Made by a program: the position numbers and the translations under genes. Positions 16,958 to 24,657 of a DNA stretch of 32,526 nucleotides are shown one piece after another. Position 1 is the stretch's first letter. Each line of letters starts with the position of its first letter. The stretch is from an uncultured beta proteobacterium (lineage in GTDB: Bacteria > Pseudomonadota > Gammaproteobacteria > Burkholderiales > Burkholderiaceae_C): assembly GCA_903945325.1 (NCBI GenBank), contig CAJAVE010000139.1, forward strand, positions 1 through 32,526. Direction: 5' to 3'. The notes below the pieces were generated by a model. That model saw only the letters and a program-made list of their open reading frames with translations. It did no database searches and had not been told where the DNA came from.

Positions 16958-17040
16958 TTACACCAGCACGCCAAACCTGTTCGTCCGAGAAGCGCGCCGA
17001 AGAACGCAAGCCACGCCGTCCGCCGTGCGCGTGAAAATCT

Positions 17041-17451
17041 TCAGACCTTCGGAATCTCCCGCGGCTGCCCATTGTCATCTATGGCGACGTACGTCACCGA
17101 CGCTTCGGTCACCTTGATGTACTGGCCCTGCGTGCGGTAGCGCTCGGCATACACCTCCACTTTGACCGTAATGGACGTGCGCCCGATGCGGCTGACTTTG
17201 GAGAAAAAGCTCAGGATGTCGCCTACCCGTACCGGGTGTTTGAAGATGAATTCGTTCACCGCCACTGTGGCCATGCGGCCCTGCGTATACCGTGCGGGTA
17301 TGACGGAGCCTGCCAGATCAACCTGGGCCATGACCCAGCCACCAAAGATATCGCCATTGGCGTTGCAGTCGGCCGGCATGGGAATGACCTTGAGGACCAG
17401 TTCCTCATCGGTGGGCAATTGGATGCCGGGGGGGCTTGTATTTGTAGACAT
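17041..17451 (-). CDS. YciA-like acyl-CoA thioesterase
   Basis: The protein has 136 residues with one hotdog domain. The marks are MPADCNANGDIFGGWVMAQVDLAG (in short: NANGDIFGGWVMAQVD), the catalytic/CoA region of the YciA/BFIT-type enzymes, then FKHPVRVGDILSF and VEVYAERY. It hydrolyses a broad range of acyl-CoAs in the cytoplasm. ATG 17451 was preferred to the GTG at 17457 on start-codon type and spacing to an upstream AGG. It is divergent from the ABC exporter gene, sharing a 37-bp gap. Confidence 0.9.
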   Translation of the reverse strand: MSTNTSPPGIQLPTDEELVLKVIPMPADCNANGDIFGGWVMAQVDLAGSVIPARYTQGRMATVAVNEFIFKHPVRVGDILSFFSKVSRIGRTSITVKVEVYAERYRTQGQYIKVTEASVTYVAIDDNGQPREIPKV

Positions 17452-17488
17452 GGGCACAATCCTACCTTGTTAACCAAGAATACCTCTC

Positions 17489-19348
17489 ATGCGCTCCCAC
17501 GGCCACCGCTCGCCACCGGCACCTGCTCCAGACTCCGGCGTCCTCATCTCACCACCCAAGTCTGACTGGGATACGCTCAAACGCCTGTTCCCCTATCTGT
17601 GGACCTACAAATGGCGCGTGATCATCGCGCTCGCCTTCATGGTGGGTGCCAAGCTGACCAATGTGGGTGTGCCGCTTCTGCTCAAAAACCTGGTGGACAG
17701 CATGAGCTTTAAGCCAGGCGACCCGGCGGCCATTCTGGTTGTGCCTGTTGCCCTGCTGTTTGCCTATGGCGCGTTGCGCCTGTCCACCACGCTGCTCACC
17801 GAGTTGCGCGAACTGGTGTTTGCCAAGGCCACGCAAGGCGCTGCGCGCAGCATTGCGCTACAGACCTTTGAACATCTGCACGCTTTGAGCCTGCGCTTTC
17901 ACCTGGAGCGCCAGACTGGGGGCATGACGCGCGACATCGAACGTGGCGTGCGCGGCATCGAGTCGCTGATTTCGTTCTCGCTGTTCAGCATCGTGCCCAC
18001 ACTGCTGGAAGTGGCCTTGGTTCTGAGCATTCTGGCGGTCAAGTTTGACATGTGGTTTGCCTGGATTACGCTGGCCGCGCTGGCGCTTTACATCACTTTC
18101 ACCATCCTCGTGACCGAGTGGCGCACCAAGTTCCGTCGCGAGGCCAACGAGTTTGATTCGGCTGCGCACTCCAAAGCCGTCGATTCACTGCTGAACTACG
18201 AGACCGTCAAATACTTCAACAATGAAGGCTTTGAAGCCAGACGCTACGACGAGAGCCTGGAGCGCCTGCGTCTTGCGCGCCTCAAGAGCCAGACCACGCT
18301 GTCCATCCTCAACACCGGGCAGCAGTTGATCATTGCGGTGGGGTTGGTTACCATGCTGTGGCGCGCCACGCAAGGCGTGGTGGATGGGCGCATGACACTG
18401 GGTGACCTGGTCATGGTCAACGCCTTCATGATCCAGCTCTACATTCCGTTGAACTTTCTGGGCGTGATTTACCGCGAGATCAAGCAGAGCCTGACCGACC
18501 TGGAAAAGATGTTCACGCTGATGGAGCGCGAACGCGAGATTGCCGATGTGCCCGGCGCGAAGGCGCTGCAACTATCGGGTGACACACCGCTGGCCTTTGA
18601 GAATGTGAGCTTTTCTTATGAACTGGGCACCCCAGCGGACCGAAGCGGCGCCCGGTCCATCCTGCACAACATCAGCTTTGAAGTGCCTGCCGGCAAGACG
18701 GTTGCCGTGGTTGGGCCATCGGGCGCTGGCAAGTCCACCCTGGCGCGTCTGCTATTCCGCTTTTATGACGTGAGCAATCCGCAAGACGGTGGTCGCATTC
18801 TGATCGCCGGGCAAGATATCAAGAAGGTAACGCAAGCCAGCGTACGACAGGCCATTGGCATCGTGCCGCAGGACACCGTGTTGTTTAACGACACAGTGGA
18901 ATACAACATCGCCTACGGCAAGCCCGGCGCGACGCGCGAGCAGGTTGAGGAGGCTGCCGCCTCGGCCCACATCCACGCCTTTATCAGCGCCACGCCCAAG
19001 GGCTACGCCACCATGGTGGGCGAGCGCGGGCTCAAACTCTCGGGTGGAGAAAAGCAGCGCGTGGCCATTGCCCGCACCCTGCTCAAGAATCCGCCCATCC
19101 TGATCTTTGACGAAGCCACGTCAGCGCTGGATTCGGCCAACGAGCGCGCCATCCAGGCCGAACTGCAAAGCGTTGCGCGCAACAAGACCACGCTGGTGAT
19201 TGCGCACCGCCTCTCCACGGTGGTGGACGCGCACGAGATTCTGGTCATGGACGCGGGCCGCATCGTCGAGCGCGGCAACCACGCGGCGCTGCTGGCGGCG
19301 AACGGGCGCTATGCGCAGATGTGGGCGTTGCAGCAGAGTTCCGAGTGA
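17489..19348 (+). CDS. Atm1/HMT-type ABC exporter (fused permease and ATPase)
   Basis: The protein has 619 residues. Six transmembrane helices lie at about 44-325, with the Atm1-family loop LLNYETVKYFNNE (235-246) and PLNFLGVIYREIKQSLTDLEKMF just before the ATPase (shown as PLNFLGVIYREIKQ). The ATPase has Walker A GPSGAGKST (409-417), signature LSGGEKQ (517-523) and Walker B ILIFDEATSALD. Relatives export glutathione-linked compounds, including Fe/S-cluster precursors and heavy-metal thiolates. The C-terminal 16 codons and following bases are duplicated 3 kb downstream, beyond an inserted block. The gene itself looks intact. Confidence 0.92.
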   Translation: MRSHGHRSPPAPAPDSGVLISPPKSDWDTLKRLFPYLWTYKWRVIIALAFMVGAKLTNVGVPLLLKNLVDSMSFKPGDPAAILVVPVALLFAYGALRLSTTLLTELRELVFAKATQGAARSIALQTFEHLHALSLRFHLERQTGGMTRDIERGVRGIESLISFSLFSIVPTLLEVALVLSILAVKFDMWFAWITLAALALYITFTILVTEWRTKFRREANEFDSAAHSKAVDSLLNYETVKYFNNEGFEARRYDESLERLRLARLKSQTTLSILNTGQQLIIAVGLVTMLWRATQGVVDGRMTLGDLVMVNAFMIQLYIPLNFLGVIYREIKQSLTDLEKMFTLMEREREIADVPGAKALQLSGDTPLAFENVSFSYELGTPADRSGARSILHNISFEVPAGKTVAVVGPSGAGKSTLARLLFRFYDVSNPQDGGRILIAGQDIKKVTQASVRQAIGIVPQDTVLFNDTVEYNIAYGKPGATREQVEEAAASAHIHAFISATPKGYATMVGERGLKLSGGEKQRVAIARTLLKNPPILIFDEATSALDSANERAIQAELQSVARNKTTLVIAHRLSTVVDAHEILVMDAGRIVERGNHAALLAANGRYAQMWALQQSSE

Positions 19349-19366
19349 TATTGCAAGCTCAAAGTG
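19301..19366 (+). repeat. Direct repeat, left copy (3' end of exporter gene)
   Basis: These 66 bp cover the last 16 codons of the exporter and 18 bp after its stop. By hand count 57 of 66 positions match 22364-22429 in the same orientation. The homology stops at 19366, and the truncated monooxygenase reading frame begins at 19369 on the other strand. This marks a precise junction. Confidence 0.75.
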
Positions 19367-19368
19367 AT

Positions 19369-19575
19369 CCATGGCTTAAAAGCGTAAGCGAAAGAAAACA
19401 TTTCGGAGTCAGAGCGAACTCCGGGGTAACGAAATAGGTCCCAAGTTCCCCCAACAGCATCGCGTCGCTCAAGGACTGCATAGCGCTTTCCTGGGGATTC
19501 TCTTTGCAGATGACAAGCCATGCCAATGCCTGACATGCCTGCTCCCACGATCGGCACGTCGAAATGTTCGCTCAT
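19369..19575 (-). pseudogene. Truncated flavin-dependent Baeyer-Villiger monooxygenase (EthA-like), N-terminus only
   Basis: The start at 19575 has an AGGAGG ribosome-binding site 4 nt upstream, and the first 69 residues look normal. They show FAD-binding VGAGMSGIG, LERRDAVGGTWDLFRYPG and RSDSEMFSFAYAFKPW, as in EthA-type monooxygenases of about 490 residues. After KPW the frame runs antisense into the exporter's 3' end and ends, so about 85% of the enzyme, including the NADPH domain, is missing. The break coincides with the direct-repeat boundary. A 99-residue product could be made but would not be active. Confidence 0.8.
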
Positions 19576-19613
19576 AGGCCTCCTGATGTCGTGTCTTTGG
19601 GTTCGCAAGCTAC

Positions 19614-20093
19614 TTACTCGTCTTCGCCATCGTAGTATTCTGCCGTCGCGTCTTGTTTAGTCATATGAAAGAGCAACGGTCCAAGCGTCTCGGATACAGC
19701 AAGTGTTTTCTTCGAGTCCGGATACACCACTACGTCCACTCTCTCGTTGTTGGATATGACCAAGTACCGCAAATCGACGCTGCCTGTATTGATAATTTGG
19801 TGCGCCTTACCAATGCCGGATGCGATCACATCACCCTCCTTGATTGCATAGGTAACGTCTTCCTGTCGAAGTGCACCACTGCCTGCGAGAACAATGCACA
19901 TTTCCTCCATTGAAGAATGCGCGTGGTAGGGAAACGCAGCCTTGCCGGGTGGCACCGTGATTAAGCCGCACCCTAACTTCTCCAATCCGATAAGGGGGCC
20001 AATTCTTGCTTGCTTGAATACAAACTTTTTGCCATTCCCACGCTCCTTGGTCTGAATATCAGAAAGATTTACAACCGGACTGCTGGCGGACAT
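19614..20093 (-). CDS. Single-domain cupin protein
   Basis: The protein has 159 residues. Cupin motif 1 gives metal ligands H57 and H59 (in PYHAHSS), E64 and, after six residues, G71. Motif 2 gives H98 and N102 in GKAHQIINTG. A bound metal ion is therefore likely. Cupins of this kind are sensors, isomerases or dioxygenases; nothing shows which. It lies between the hotdog gene (86 bp upstream) and the truncated monooxygenase (38 bp downstream). By eye it is AT-richer than the core genes, in keeping with acquired DNA. Confidence 0.85.
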   Translation of the reverse strand: MSASSPVVNLSDIQTKERGNGKKFVFKQARIGPLIGLEKLGCGLITVPPGKAAFPYHAHSSMEEMCIVLAGSGALRQEDVTYAIKEGDVIASGIGKAHQIINTGSVDLRYLVISNNERVDVVVYPDSKKTLAVSETLGPLLFHMTKQDATAEYYDGEDE

Positions 20094-20179
20094 AAAGACC
20101 TCCGTAATTTAAGCTGAATTTTGTGGCGGGCTGAATTGGACACGCAGCGCAGAGGTCTGAAGTCCACATCGAAGACTTG

Positions 20180-20608
20180 TTAGAACGCAAACTCAAGAGT
20201 TGCATGTGCGACCAATTCCCCCGATGTCAGAAACGTGACCTTCGCTTCCGCAAATGCCGACGCCTTGCCAAACCGTAGTACAGAGACCTGAATGCGCAGG
20301 TCTTGCGACAACGCAGGGCGCAAAAAATGCGTGTGTTGATACACCGTGCTCTTGGCCGGTCGGTCACTGGTTGCCATTGCCAATGCGGCTACCGTATCCA
20401 CTGCCGACATGATGACCTGTCCGCAAAGTGCGCCACTGGAAAACTGAAGTTTTTCGCTTTGTGGAAGGATGGCAACCACTTGCCCCGGCGAAACGTCGAA
20501 ATCCCGCAGCCCCATTTCCTTGACCCACGGGGCAAAGAGCCACTCATAGAGGTCCAATACCGTCTCGTTGGTGATCGGCAGACTAAGCGGCGTTGATGGT
20601 GTTGCCAT
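20180..20608 (-). CDS. Hotdog-fold protein, PaaI-type thioesterase-like
   Basis: The protein has 142 residues. The central helix region SSGALCGQVIMSAVDTVAALAM replaces the more usual HGG with SGALCG (shown in short as GALCGQVIMSAVDT). THFLRPALSQDLRIQVSVLRFGKA is the typical second-half hotdog strand pattern (short: HFLRPALSQDLRIQ). It probably binds or hydrolyses a CoA ester. It starts 1 bp after the P450 stop, so the two are translationally coupled and likely serve one pathway. Confidence 0.8.
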   Translation of the reverse strand: MATPSTPLSLPITNETVLDLYEWLFAPWVKEMGLRDFDVSPGQVVAILPQSEKLQFSSGALCGQVIMSAVDTVAALAMATSDRPAKSTVYQHTHFLRPALSQDLRIQVSVLRFGKASAFAEAKVTFLTSGELVAHATLEFAF

Positions 20609-20609
20609 G

Positions 20610-22052
20610 TCAACGCTCCTGGTTGCGCATTCTGAGTCGCATAGTGAGCCCCACCGGGGTCATGGTGAAGGCCAGATGCTCACGCGCTTCCAGTCCATCG
20701 GGCGTATCAACGCTTTGAATATCGAAGCGACTTAGCAAAGTCGCCATCGCCATCTTCATCTCCAGCAGCGCCAGATAGCGCCCTGGGCAGATTCTGGGAC
20801 CGGCGCCAAATGGCATGGAAATTCTCTTGGCCGAATGTGCGGCGTGGCCCGGATCTCCTTGTTCCAGCCAGCGCTGCGGCAGAAACGCCGATGCATTGGG
20901 CAAGTGCGAATCGCTGACTGAATCACGGCGCATCAGACCTATGACGACGATGCCCTCATCCAGACGCACATCGCCAATGACGGTCTCACGCAGGGTTTGT
21001 AGTGGCAACTGAGGGGCCACCGGCTTGAGTCGCATGGTCTCATGGGCACAGGCTTCCACATAGTAAAGCTGCCCCATCTGCTCATGGGTCAGGACCGACC
21101 CATCACCACACACACGGCGGACCTCCTCGGTGGCCATGGCCAGGCAGTCTGGGTTGCGCCACAGCAGGTGGATCATCCATGCCAGCGTGTTGGCGGTGGT
21201 ATCTTCACCGGCCAGCAACATCGTCAACACATTGCCAGCAACTTGTGCGTCGTCGATTCCGCTATCGGGATGGTCAGCCGCAGCGATCATGGCCTCAAGC
21301 AGATTGCCCGGATGGGAACGCAGTTCAGGTCGTGACTCCATGCGTGTACGTGCCTGCCTGACAAACCCGTCCACAGCATGCATGACTTCGCGAATACTGG
21401 CGTCCAGCCTCCTGTCCGCCGGCGACTTTATCCAGCGCCAGGTGGCAACAGGAGCAAAGATGCGTTTGAAGAGAGCCGGGAAGATCTGGTCCAGGTGCTG
21501 CTGGATCACCACCTCATCGGACTCCAGCGTATTGACTTCGGAACCAAAGGCCAGGCCGGCGATGGTGTCCACGGTAAAGCGCATCAGGTCTGATTGCAAA
21601 GGAATTGCCTGGCCGCTGTTGGCGGCAATTTGCCACCGATTGGCAAGACGGGATGCCACACCTTGCAGCGCCGGAAAGTAGGCCTTGACATGCACTGGGT
21701 CAAACCCGGCCATGACCATGCGCCGCTGGCGCTTCCATACTTCACCGCCGGCACCAAACACACCGATCGGCAATCCCATCTCGGTCCAGATTTCCTCCAG
21801 ACGAGTCGTTCTGCGAAAGCCATCCGGGCGATCCCGTAGCATGGCAGCGACTTGTTCGTGGTCGCCGAGGATCACAATTTTGCGTTTGAGCAAACGCAAC
21901 TTGTAGATGGCCCCGTAGTCGCGGCTCCATTGCTCAAACTGAAGGTGTGAACGTGCCGCATCGATTTGCAGCGCATTTCCAAAATACGCAATGCCGCGAG
22001 GCCCCGGCAAGTCGTCAAACGTTCTCAACGCTGCTGTCGCTGATGGTTTCAC
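20610..22052 (-). CDS. Cytochrome P450
   Basis: The protein has 480 residues. It shows the proline-rich DLPGPRG entry, I-helix oxygen-binding AGEDTTANT (281-289), ExxR as E338-T-M-R341, and the heme loop FGAGPRICPG (415-424) with proximal ligand C422. Length and motifs fit a soluble bacterial monooxygenase that needs separate ferredoxin/reductase partners; none are nearby. The GTG at 22052 was chosen because the fold begins soon after it and a GAAGAG site precedes it; the frame is open to 22190, but that extension looks non-coding. With a Baeyer-Villiger enzyme and a hotdog protein it suggests oxidation of a hydrophobic, perhaps cyclic, compound, which is an inference. Confidence 0.9.
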   Translation of the reverse strand: MKPSATAALRTFDDLPGPRGIAYFGNALQIDAARSHLQFEQWSRDYGAIYKLRLLKRKIVILGDHEQVAAMLRDRPDGFRRTTRLEEIWTEMGLPIGVFGAGGEVWKRQRRMVMAGFDPVHVKAYFPALQGVASRLANRWQIAANSGQAIPLQSDLMRFTVDTIAGLAFGSEVNTLESDEVVIQQHLDQIFPALFKRIFAPVATWRWIKSPADRRLDASIREVMHAVDGFVRQARTRMESRPELRSHPGNLLEAMIAAADHPDSGIDDAQVAGNVLTMLLAGEDTTANTLAWMIHLLWRNPDCLAMATEEVRRVCGDGSVLTHEQMGQLYYVEACAHETMRLKPVAPQLPLQTLRETVIGDVRLDEGIVVIGLMRRDSVSDSHLPNASAFLPQRWLEQGDPGHAAHSAKRISMPFGAGPRICPGRYLALLEMKMAMATLLSRFDIQSVDTPDGLEAREHLAFTMTPVGLTMRLRMRNQER

Positions 22053-22363
22053 GGCAAGCTCTTCTAACCATTCGACTTCGGAACTGCAATGAACGCGGTC
22101 CCGAAAGCAATGCAAACTATTCGACAAATAGATAAGAGGGCAGAAATCTTCATGGTGTGCTCCATCAGAAATCGATAAACCGCGTTGCACCTTGGAAGGC
22201 TCATGTCCGAAAGGACAAGCATGAATAGACTGGATGCAGTGGGCGCATTCTTATCTCGAACGCGTGCAGCGACTACGCGGGTAAACCCTGCGGCAGGGTC
22301 AGGTCAGCGGATACAAACTTACGCCTTGTTCTGCGGCCATTCACGCACAGATTGCGGTCGACC
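22053..22363. other. Non-coding end of the island upstream of P450
   Basis: These 311 bp should contain the promoter of the P450 operon. The visible structure is a TGTCC-GAAA-GGACA hairpin with a GNRA-type loop at 22204-22217. A frame from 22221 begins MNRLDAVGAFL, like the start of a LysR protein, but loses similarity at once and reads on into the repeat, so it is not called as a gene. No integrase or transposase fragment was recognised. Confidence 0.4.
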
Positions 22364-22429
22364 AACGGACTCTGTGCGCAGCTGGGGGCGTTGCAGCAGA
22401 GTTCCAAGTGATATTGCAGGCAGAAAGTG
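22364..22429 (+). repeat. Direct repeat, right copy (decayed exporter C-terminus)
   Basis: In frame it reads NGLCAQLGALQQSSK-stop, against NGRYAQMWALQQSSE-stop in the live gene. The conserved Arg, Tyr, Met and Trp are lost, as expected once selection was relaxed. After 22429 the normal spacer to the LysR gene follows, so this copy may be the original, displaced 3' end. Confidence 0.7.
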
Positions 22430-22447
22430 CCTGTAGCCCCCGTCGAT

Positions 22448-22476
22448 ATTGCGCAAGCAGCTATCAAAGTAATAGC
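22448..22476 (-). repeat. Short interspersed repeat (TAGCTGCTTGCGC type), copy b
   Basis: On the minus strand it reads GCTATTACTTTGATAGC followed by TGCTTGCGCAAT, sharing TAGCTGCTTGCGCA with copy a at 6683-6741. GCTAT and ATAGC form a small stem. It lies about 50 bp before the LysR start codon, so it may overlap that gene's promoter. Confidence 0.6.
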
Positions 22477-22524
22477 ACACTTGGGTTGCAACATCACCCA
22501 TGCAATCCGCGCATAATTTGAACC

Positions 22525-23502
22525 ATGGAAACCAAATGGCTTGAAGATTTTGTGTCGCTGGCGGAAACCCGCAGCTTCAGCAGGTCCGCGCAGTTGCGCC
22601 ACGTCACCCAGCCCGCCTTCTCGCGACGCATCCAGTCGCTGGAGGCCTGGGCTGGCACGGACCTGGTTGACCGTAGTAGCTACCCGACCCGGCTCACCCC
22701 CGCAGGCGAGACCCTGTACGACCAAAGCCTGGAGGTGTTGCAGGCCCTGCAAAGCACCCGCGCCATGCTGAGGGGACATACCTCGGCGGCGCAGGACGTG
22801 ATCGAGTTTGCCGTGCCGCACACGCTGGCATTCACGTTTTTCCCGGCCTGGGTGTCGAGTCTGCGCGAGACCTTTGGCCCATTCAAGAGCCGCCTGATTG
22901 CGCTCAATGTGCACGATGCGGTGATGCGCATGGTGGAGGGCAGTTGCGACCTGCTGATTGCCTACTATCACCCCTCGCAGCCCTACCAGCTGGACGCCGA
23001 CCGTTATGAAATGGTGAGCCTGGGCGAGGAGGTGGTCGCGCCTTACGTCAGGCCTGGCAGCAACGGCGCACCCCTGTTTCAGTTACCTGGCAGGGCGGGT
23101 CAGCCCTTGCCTTACCTGGGTTATGCGCCAGGCGCCTACCTGGGGCAAATGGTGGACCTGATCCTGAAGCAGTCCAGTACCGCCATTCACTTCGACCGGG
23201 TGTACGAGACGGATATGGCCGAAGGCCTCAAAGCCATGGCGCTTGAGGGCCATGGCATCGCCTTCCTGCCGCACAGTGCGGTAAAGAAGGAGTTGCGGGC
23301 CAAGCGCCTGGTCAGCGCCTTGCCACCCGATACACGGGGGTTGGACATCACTATGGATGTGAGGGTCTATCGCGAAAGGCCGATTCACAAGGAGTTGCAG
23401 CGTGGTGCTATCGCCAGTGCCCGTGGCACATCTGCCGGCCCCAAGCGCAATGCGCAGGCGCTGTGGGACTATTTGGTCACCCAATCGCAGGCCAGCAAGT
23501 AA
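22525..23502 (+). CDS. LysR-family regulator, HypT (YjiE)-like
   Basis: The protein has 325 residues. The N-terminal winged helix reads METKWLEDFVSLAETRSFSRSA and then VTQPAFSRRIQSLEAW (shown as two pieces). From memory E. coli HypT, the hypochlorous-acid regulator, shares ETKWLxDF, FSxxA and QPAFSRRIxxLE and a similarly shortened effector domain. The ligand domain contains ETDMAEGLKAMALEGHGIAFLP. HypT is activated by methionine oxidation, but I have not matched its sensing methionines here, so the stimulus is unproven. It is 30 bp upstream of pyrC on the same strand. Confidence 0.85.
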   Translation: METKWLEDFVSLAETRSFSRSAQLRHVTQPAFSRRIQSLEAWAGTDLVDRSSYPTRLTPAGETLYDQSLEVLQALQSTRAMLRGHTSAAQDVIEFAVPHTLAFTFFPAWVSSLRETFGPFKSRLIALNVHDAVMRMVEGSCDLLIAYYHPSQPYQLDADRYEMVSLGEEVVAPYVRPGSNGAPLFQLPGRAGQPLPYLGYAPGAYLGQMVDLILKQSSTAIHFDRVYETDMAEGLKAMALEGHGIAFLPHSAVKKELRAKRLVSALPPDTRGLDITMDVRVYRERPIHKELQRGAIASARGTSAGPKRNAQALWDYLVTQSQASK

Positions 23503-23532
23503 AAACCATCCCGGTTTTGGGACAATAGCGGT

Positions 23533-24561
23533 ATGAATGATCTGACCCTGACCCGCCCCGACGACTGGCACCTGCATGTGCGCGACGGCGCCGCCCTCCA
23601 CACCGTGGTTCCCCACACGGCTGCCCAGTTTGGGCGCGCCATCATCATGCCCAACCTCAAGCCGCCGGTGACCACGGCTGCGCAGGCGCTGGATTACAAG
23701 GCGCGCATCCTGGCCGCTGTGCCTGACGGTATGCAGTTTGAGCCGCTGATGACGCTGTACCTGACGGACAACCTGCCTGCCGACGAGATTGCTCTCGCCA
23801 AAGACGCTGGTGTAGTGGCCGTCAAGCTTTACCCAGCCGGTGCTACCACCAACAGCGACGCAGGCGTGACCGATTTGCGCAAGACCTACAAGACGCTGGA
23901 AGCCATGCAGCGCGCTGGGCTGCTGCTGCTGGTGCATGGCGAGGTGACCTCAAGCGACATCGATCTGTTTGACCGCGAGGCCGTATTCATCGACACCCAG
24001 TTGATCCCGCTACGCAAAGACTTTCCCGAGTTGAAGATCGTGTTCGAGCACATCACGACAAAGGAAGCGGCGCAATACGTGCAGGCTGCGGACCGTTTCA
24101 CCGGCGCTACCATCACGGCCCACCACCTGCTCTACAACCGCAACGCCATCTTCACTGGGGGCATTCGGCCCCACTACTACTGCCTGCCGGTTCTGAAGCG
24201 CGAAACGCATCGCCTGGCGCTAGTGCAGGCGGCCACCAGCGGCAGCAATAGATTTTTTCTGGGTACCGACAGCGCGCCACACCCGGCCCACCTGAAAGAG
24301 CATGCCAGCGGCTGCGCCGGGTGCTATACCGCCCACACCGCCATGGAGCTGTATGCCCAGGCGTTTGATGCGGCCGGTGCGCTGGACAAGCTCGAAGGCT
24401 TTGCTTCGTTTCATGGAGCCGATTTCTATGGCCTGCCGCGCAACACGGGCACCATCACCCTGCGACGCGAATCCTGGTCCGTGCCCGAGTCTTTTGCTTT
24501 TGGCGAGGCGCTTTTGAAGCCGCTGTGTGGCGGCGAGACTTTGCTATGGAGGCTGGTCTAA
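23533..24561 (+). CDS. pyrC: Dihydroorotase, class II
   Basis: The protein has 342 residues. It catalyses reversible cyclisation of carbamoyl-aspartate to dihydroorotate, step three of pyrimidine synthesis. The binuclear zinc site is complete: H13 and H15 ([10 protein letters not shown]), carboxylated K98 (VAVKLYPAG), H135 (LVHGE), H173 (FEHITT) and D246 (LGTDSAPH), matching E. coli H16, H18, K102, H139, H177 and D250. The stop codon lies inside the first arm of a palindromic repeat, so the mRNA 3' end probably forms that hairpin. Confidence 0.97.
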   Translation: MNDLTLTRPDDWHLHVRDGAALHTVVPHTAAQFGRAIIMPNLKPPVTTAAQALDYKARILAAVPDGMQFEPLMTLYLTDNLPADEIALAKDAGVVAVKLYPAGATTNSDAGVTDLRKTYKTLEAMQRAGLLLLVHGEVTSSDIDLFDREAVFIDTQLIPLRKDFPELKIVFEHITTKEAAQYVQAADRFTGATITAHHLLYNRNAIFTGGIRPHYYCLPVLKRETHRLALVQAATSGSNRFFLGTDSAPHPAHLKEHASGCAGCYTAHTAMELYAQAFDAAGALDKLEGFASFHGADFYGLPRNTGTITLRRESWSVPESFAFGEALLKPLCGGETLLWRLV

Positions 24562-24657
24562 GGGCATGGGCGGCAGAGCGTTCTGCTCCGTGTCCCCCGC
24601 CCGCTTCGCGAGCTCCTCCTTTACCTGCGCAGAACGCCCTACCGTCCATGCCCTTAG
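24558..24657 (-). repeat. Arm-variable palindromic repeat, copy 1
   Basis: Arms 24558-24586 and 24629-24657 are complementary at 26 of 29 positions by hand count and enclose a 42-nt core (24587-24628). Read on the minus strand, the core matches the core of copy 2 (26370-26411) at 37 of 42 positions. The outer 10 bp of the arms (CTAAGGGCAT and its complement) are absent from copy 2. The left arm contains the pyrC stop codon and the right arm the DUF3025 start codon. Confidence 0.8.

Larger units (their letters stand above)
16437..17040. other. 600-bp stretch without an intact gene, holding decayed fragments
   Basis: The open frames here are short, lack ribosome-binding sites and do not resemble whole proteins. 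Three things are visible: a GCTATT-GA-AATAGC palindrome at 16473-16486; a pair of related segments in inverted orientation; and a short piece matching a GIY-YIG-like small protein. The mix suggests remnants of transferred or duplicated DNA between the crotonase and thioesterase genes. Confidence 0.5.
19367..22363. mobile_element. Probable inserted island (about 3.0 kb) between direct repeats
   Basis: The block holds, on the minus strand, P450, hotdog protein, cupin and the first 69 codons of a Baeyer-Villiger monooxygenase. It is bounded by a 66-bp imperfect direct repeat of the exporter's 3' end. The right repeat still reads as a decayed exporter C-terminus ending in TGA. This is the pattern left when an element integrates at a gene's 3' end and supplies a replacement end. 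No integrase, transposase or terminal inverted repeat is present, so it would be a deletion-shrunken remnant. A local duplication followed by insertion is an alternative. Confidence 0.5.

Noticed and set aside
22221-22433. Small frame starting MNRLDAVGAFL, like a LysR N-terminus, after a GGACA site
   Set aside because: Similarity ends after about 11 residues and the frame runs into the direct repeat; too little to call a gene or pseudogene.
23503-23532. Terminator hairpin between the LysR gene and pyrC
   Set aside because: Only a 4-bp stem (TCCC/GGGA) with no T-run.
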